From an uncultured Eubacteriales bacterium (GTDB lineage: Bacteria; Bacillota; Clostridia; Oscillospirales; Oscillospiraceae), in contig CABVBV010000117.1 in assembly GCA_902496595.1 (NCBI GenBank), positions 1-6,678 of the forward strand: a stretch of DNA of 6,678 nucleotides. Direction: 5' to 3'. The position numbers and the translations under genes are program-made. Positions 6,001 to 6,678 of the stretch are shown one piece after another (position 1 is the stretch's first letter; the number at the start of each line of letters is the position of its first letter). The notes below the pieces were generated by a model. The model saw only the letters and a list, made by a program, of their open reading frames with translations, did not search any database and was not told the origin of the DNA.

Positions 6001-6060
6001 CTGAGAGTGCAAGCAGTAGGCAGGTCAATAATTCATATTCATTACTCGGGAGGAAAGTGA
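5899..6060 (+). CDS. Possible small ORF (53 aa) upstream of the surface-protein gene
   Basis: ATG at 5899 opens a 53-residue frame beginning MSENEEYRAL and ending HYSGGK, with TGA at 6058-6060, two bases before the next ATG. GGGAAA (5885-5890) lies 8 bases upstream as a modest ribosome binding site. The close spacing would allow translational coupling, and the downstream Shine-Dalgarno sits inside its last codons. Against it: the product has no recognisable motif, its second half is rich in Cys, Arg and Tyr as in random frames, it is short enough to arise by chance, and it runs through the exact inverted repeats, whose conservation would conflict with coding. I favour the structured-RNA reading and record this frame as an alternative. 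Confidence 0.2.
   Translation: MSENEEYRALCLKLGAAAGGTFCAFRYCLYLKRRLRVQAVGRSIIHIHYSGGK
6048..6053 (+). promoter_or_regulatory. Ribosome binding site of the surface-protein gene
   Basis: GGGAGG, followed by AAAG, stands 9 bases before the ATG at 6063. It is a near-consensus Shine-Dalgarno and fixes the start that yields the signal peptide. Confidence 0.8.
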
Positions 6061-6062
6061 AA

Positions 6063-6678
6063 ATGAAGAAAAGAATATTAACCTTTTTTCTGGCAGTGCT
6101 GGTACTGACATCCCTGCTGCCGGTAGGGGCGTTGGCAGGATACAGCACTTCTTATTACACCGTCACGATAAAAGCGTATGTTTATGACCCCAGTACATAT
6201 GGCACGGGTTATTCTTGGGGGTTGGCCAGCTTTGACTCAAATGGTTTCGATGGCACGACAAAGGGAGACAACTACAATGAAACGCCCTGGCAATGGGCTG
6301 CCTCTGGAAGCAACTATACTGTAACAGCCGGTGTCAATACTGCAACAGATGCTTTCATGAATCTGAAGGCTCCGCAGTATCTGTGGGACTATGACAGCTC
6401 AGAGTACGAATTTTTGGGATGGGTAGGTAATGGTGAATCAAACACTCTCACGCCGTCCAGAAATCCTGATACTGTTAGCTATAATTACAGCGAGCAATCA
6501 TATGGAGCACCGTCGTACAATAGTTCTGGCGGTTTTCTGGTGCCCACCAAAACTTACACATGGTATTATCTCTTCAAGGCCAAGCAGCCCGAACCAAACC
6601 CGGCTATAAATGGTTTCATAAAAGAGCGGCTGACGCAAGCCCCGGAGGACGCCACGCTCGACCTCGATAATGTTACCG
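6063..6678 (+). CDS. Secreted or surface protein with signal peptide (C-terminus beyond window)
   Basis: The first 205 residues of a protein that runs off the right edge. The N-terminus is a clear Sec signal peptide: MKKR, a hydrophobic core (ILTFFLAVLVLTSLLPV, 5-21) and a probable cleavage after ALA (24-26 region, GALA|GYS). The mature part is rich in Tyr, Ser, Asn, Thr, Gly and Trp, and has few cysteines. YYTVTIKAYVYDP and YEFLGWVGNGESNTLTPS recall the beta-rich repeat modules of Gram-positive surface proteins (similar to 'FxGW' InlB B-repeat-like segments), but the match is weak. A linker KQPEPNPAINGFIKERLTQAPEDATLDLDN begins what may be a second domain. No anchor or SLH domain is visible in the part shown. 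Codon use is far more AT-rich than in the met genes. Function unknown; an envelope or extracellular location is well supported. Confidence 0.85.
   Translation, partial: MKKRILTFFLAVLVLTSLLPVGALAGYSTSYYTVTIKAYVYDPSTYGTGYSWGLASFDSNGFDGTTKGDNYNETPWQWAASGSNYTVTAGVNTATDAFMNLKAPQYLWDYDSSEYEFLGWVGNGESNTLTPSRNPDTVSYNYSEQSYGAPSYNSSGGFLVPTKTYTWYYLFKAKQPEPNPAINGFIKERLTQAPEDATLDLDNVT

Noticed and set aside
5828..6148. Minus-strand 106-codon frame over the structured element and the signal-peptide region
   Set aside because: It is antisense to the well-supported start of the surface gene, and its middle hydrophobic stretch is the reverse complement of the ribosome binding site and signal-peptide codons. 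No convincing ribosome binding site.
1..6678. CRISPR array, tRNA, rRNA, insertion sequence or phage genes
   Set aside because: No regularly spaced direct repeats, tRNA-like cloverleaf, rRNA-like sequence, transposase or integrase was seen on either strand.

Overview
The window reads as chromosomal DNA from a GC-rich anaerobic Firmicute, most likely a gut-type member of the Clostridia. This rests on inference: MetH is a short form lacking its reactivation domain and is paired with a separate reactivation protein, MetF is of the E. coli-like single-protein size, the Shine-Dalgarno sites are strong, and the last gene carries a MKKR-type signal peptide. Synergistota or another GC-rich anaerobic lineage cannot be excluded.

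Layout. (1) Positions 1-1513, minus strand: the N-terminal 504 residues of an FAD-dependent oxidoreductase of the phytoene-desaturase/retinol-saturase type. It runs off the left edge and appears to start at TTG. (2) 1514-1686: a divergent, AT-rich intergenic region with an extended -10 promoter for the met operon, a weaker candidate promoter facing left, and three short dyads that could be operators. (3) 1687-5598, plus strand: a tight three-gene operon, metF, a free-standing methionine synthase reactivation protein, and a 798-residue metH. The first two overlap by 4 bases and the last two are 1 base apart. (4) 5599-6062: 464 bases with no convincing gene but dense in structure: a nested inverted-repeat element right after metH, a perfect 16-bp hairpin (probable terminator), a candidate promoter with two small palindromes, and a 135-base element that can form three stacked or nested helices plus a crossing helix (pseudoknot). 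(5) 6063 to the right edge, plus strand: the first 205 residues of a secreted or surface protein, with more AT-rich and evenly mixed codons than the met genes.

How the genes work together. MetF reduces methylene-tetrahydrofolate to methyl-tetrahydrofolate. MetH passes that methyl group through cobalamin to homocysteine, making methionine. The small middle protein supplies the AdoMet-binding domain that MetH lacks, so oxidised cobalamin can be re-methylated. No folate- or corrinoid-linked role is visible for the oxidoreductase or the surface protein.

The best candidate for something undescribed is the 5866-6000 element just upstream of the surface-protein gene. Its pairing is exact over 12, 10, 8 and 7 bp, and the 7-bp helix crosses the 10-bp one, as expected for a folded regulatory RNA.
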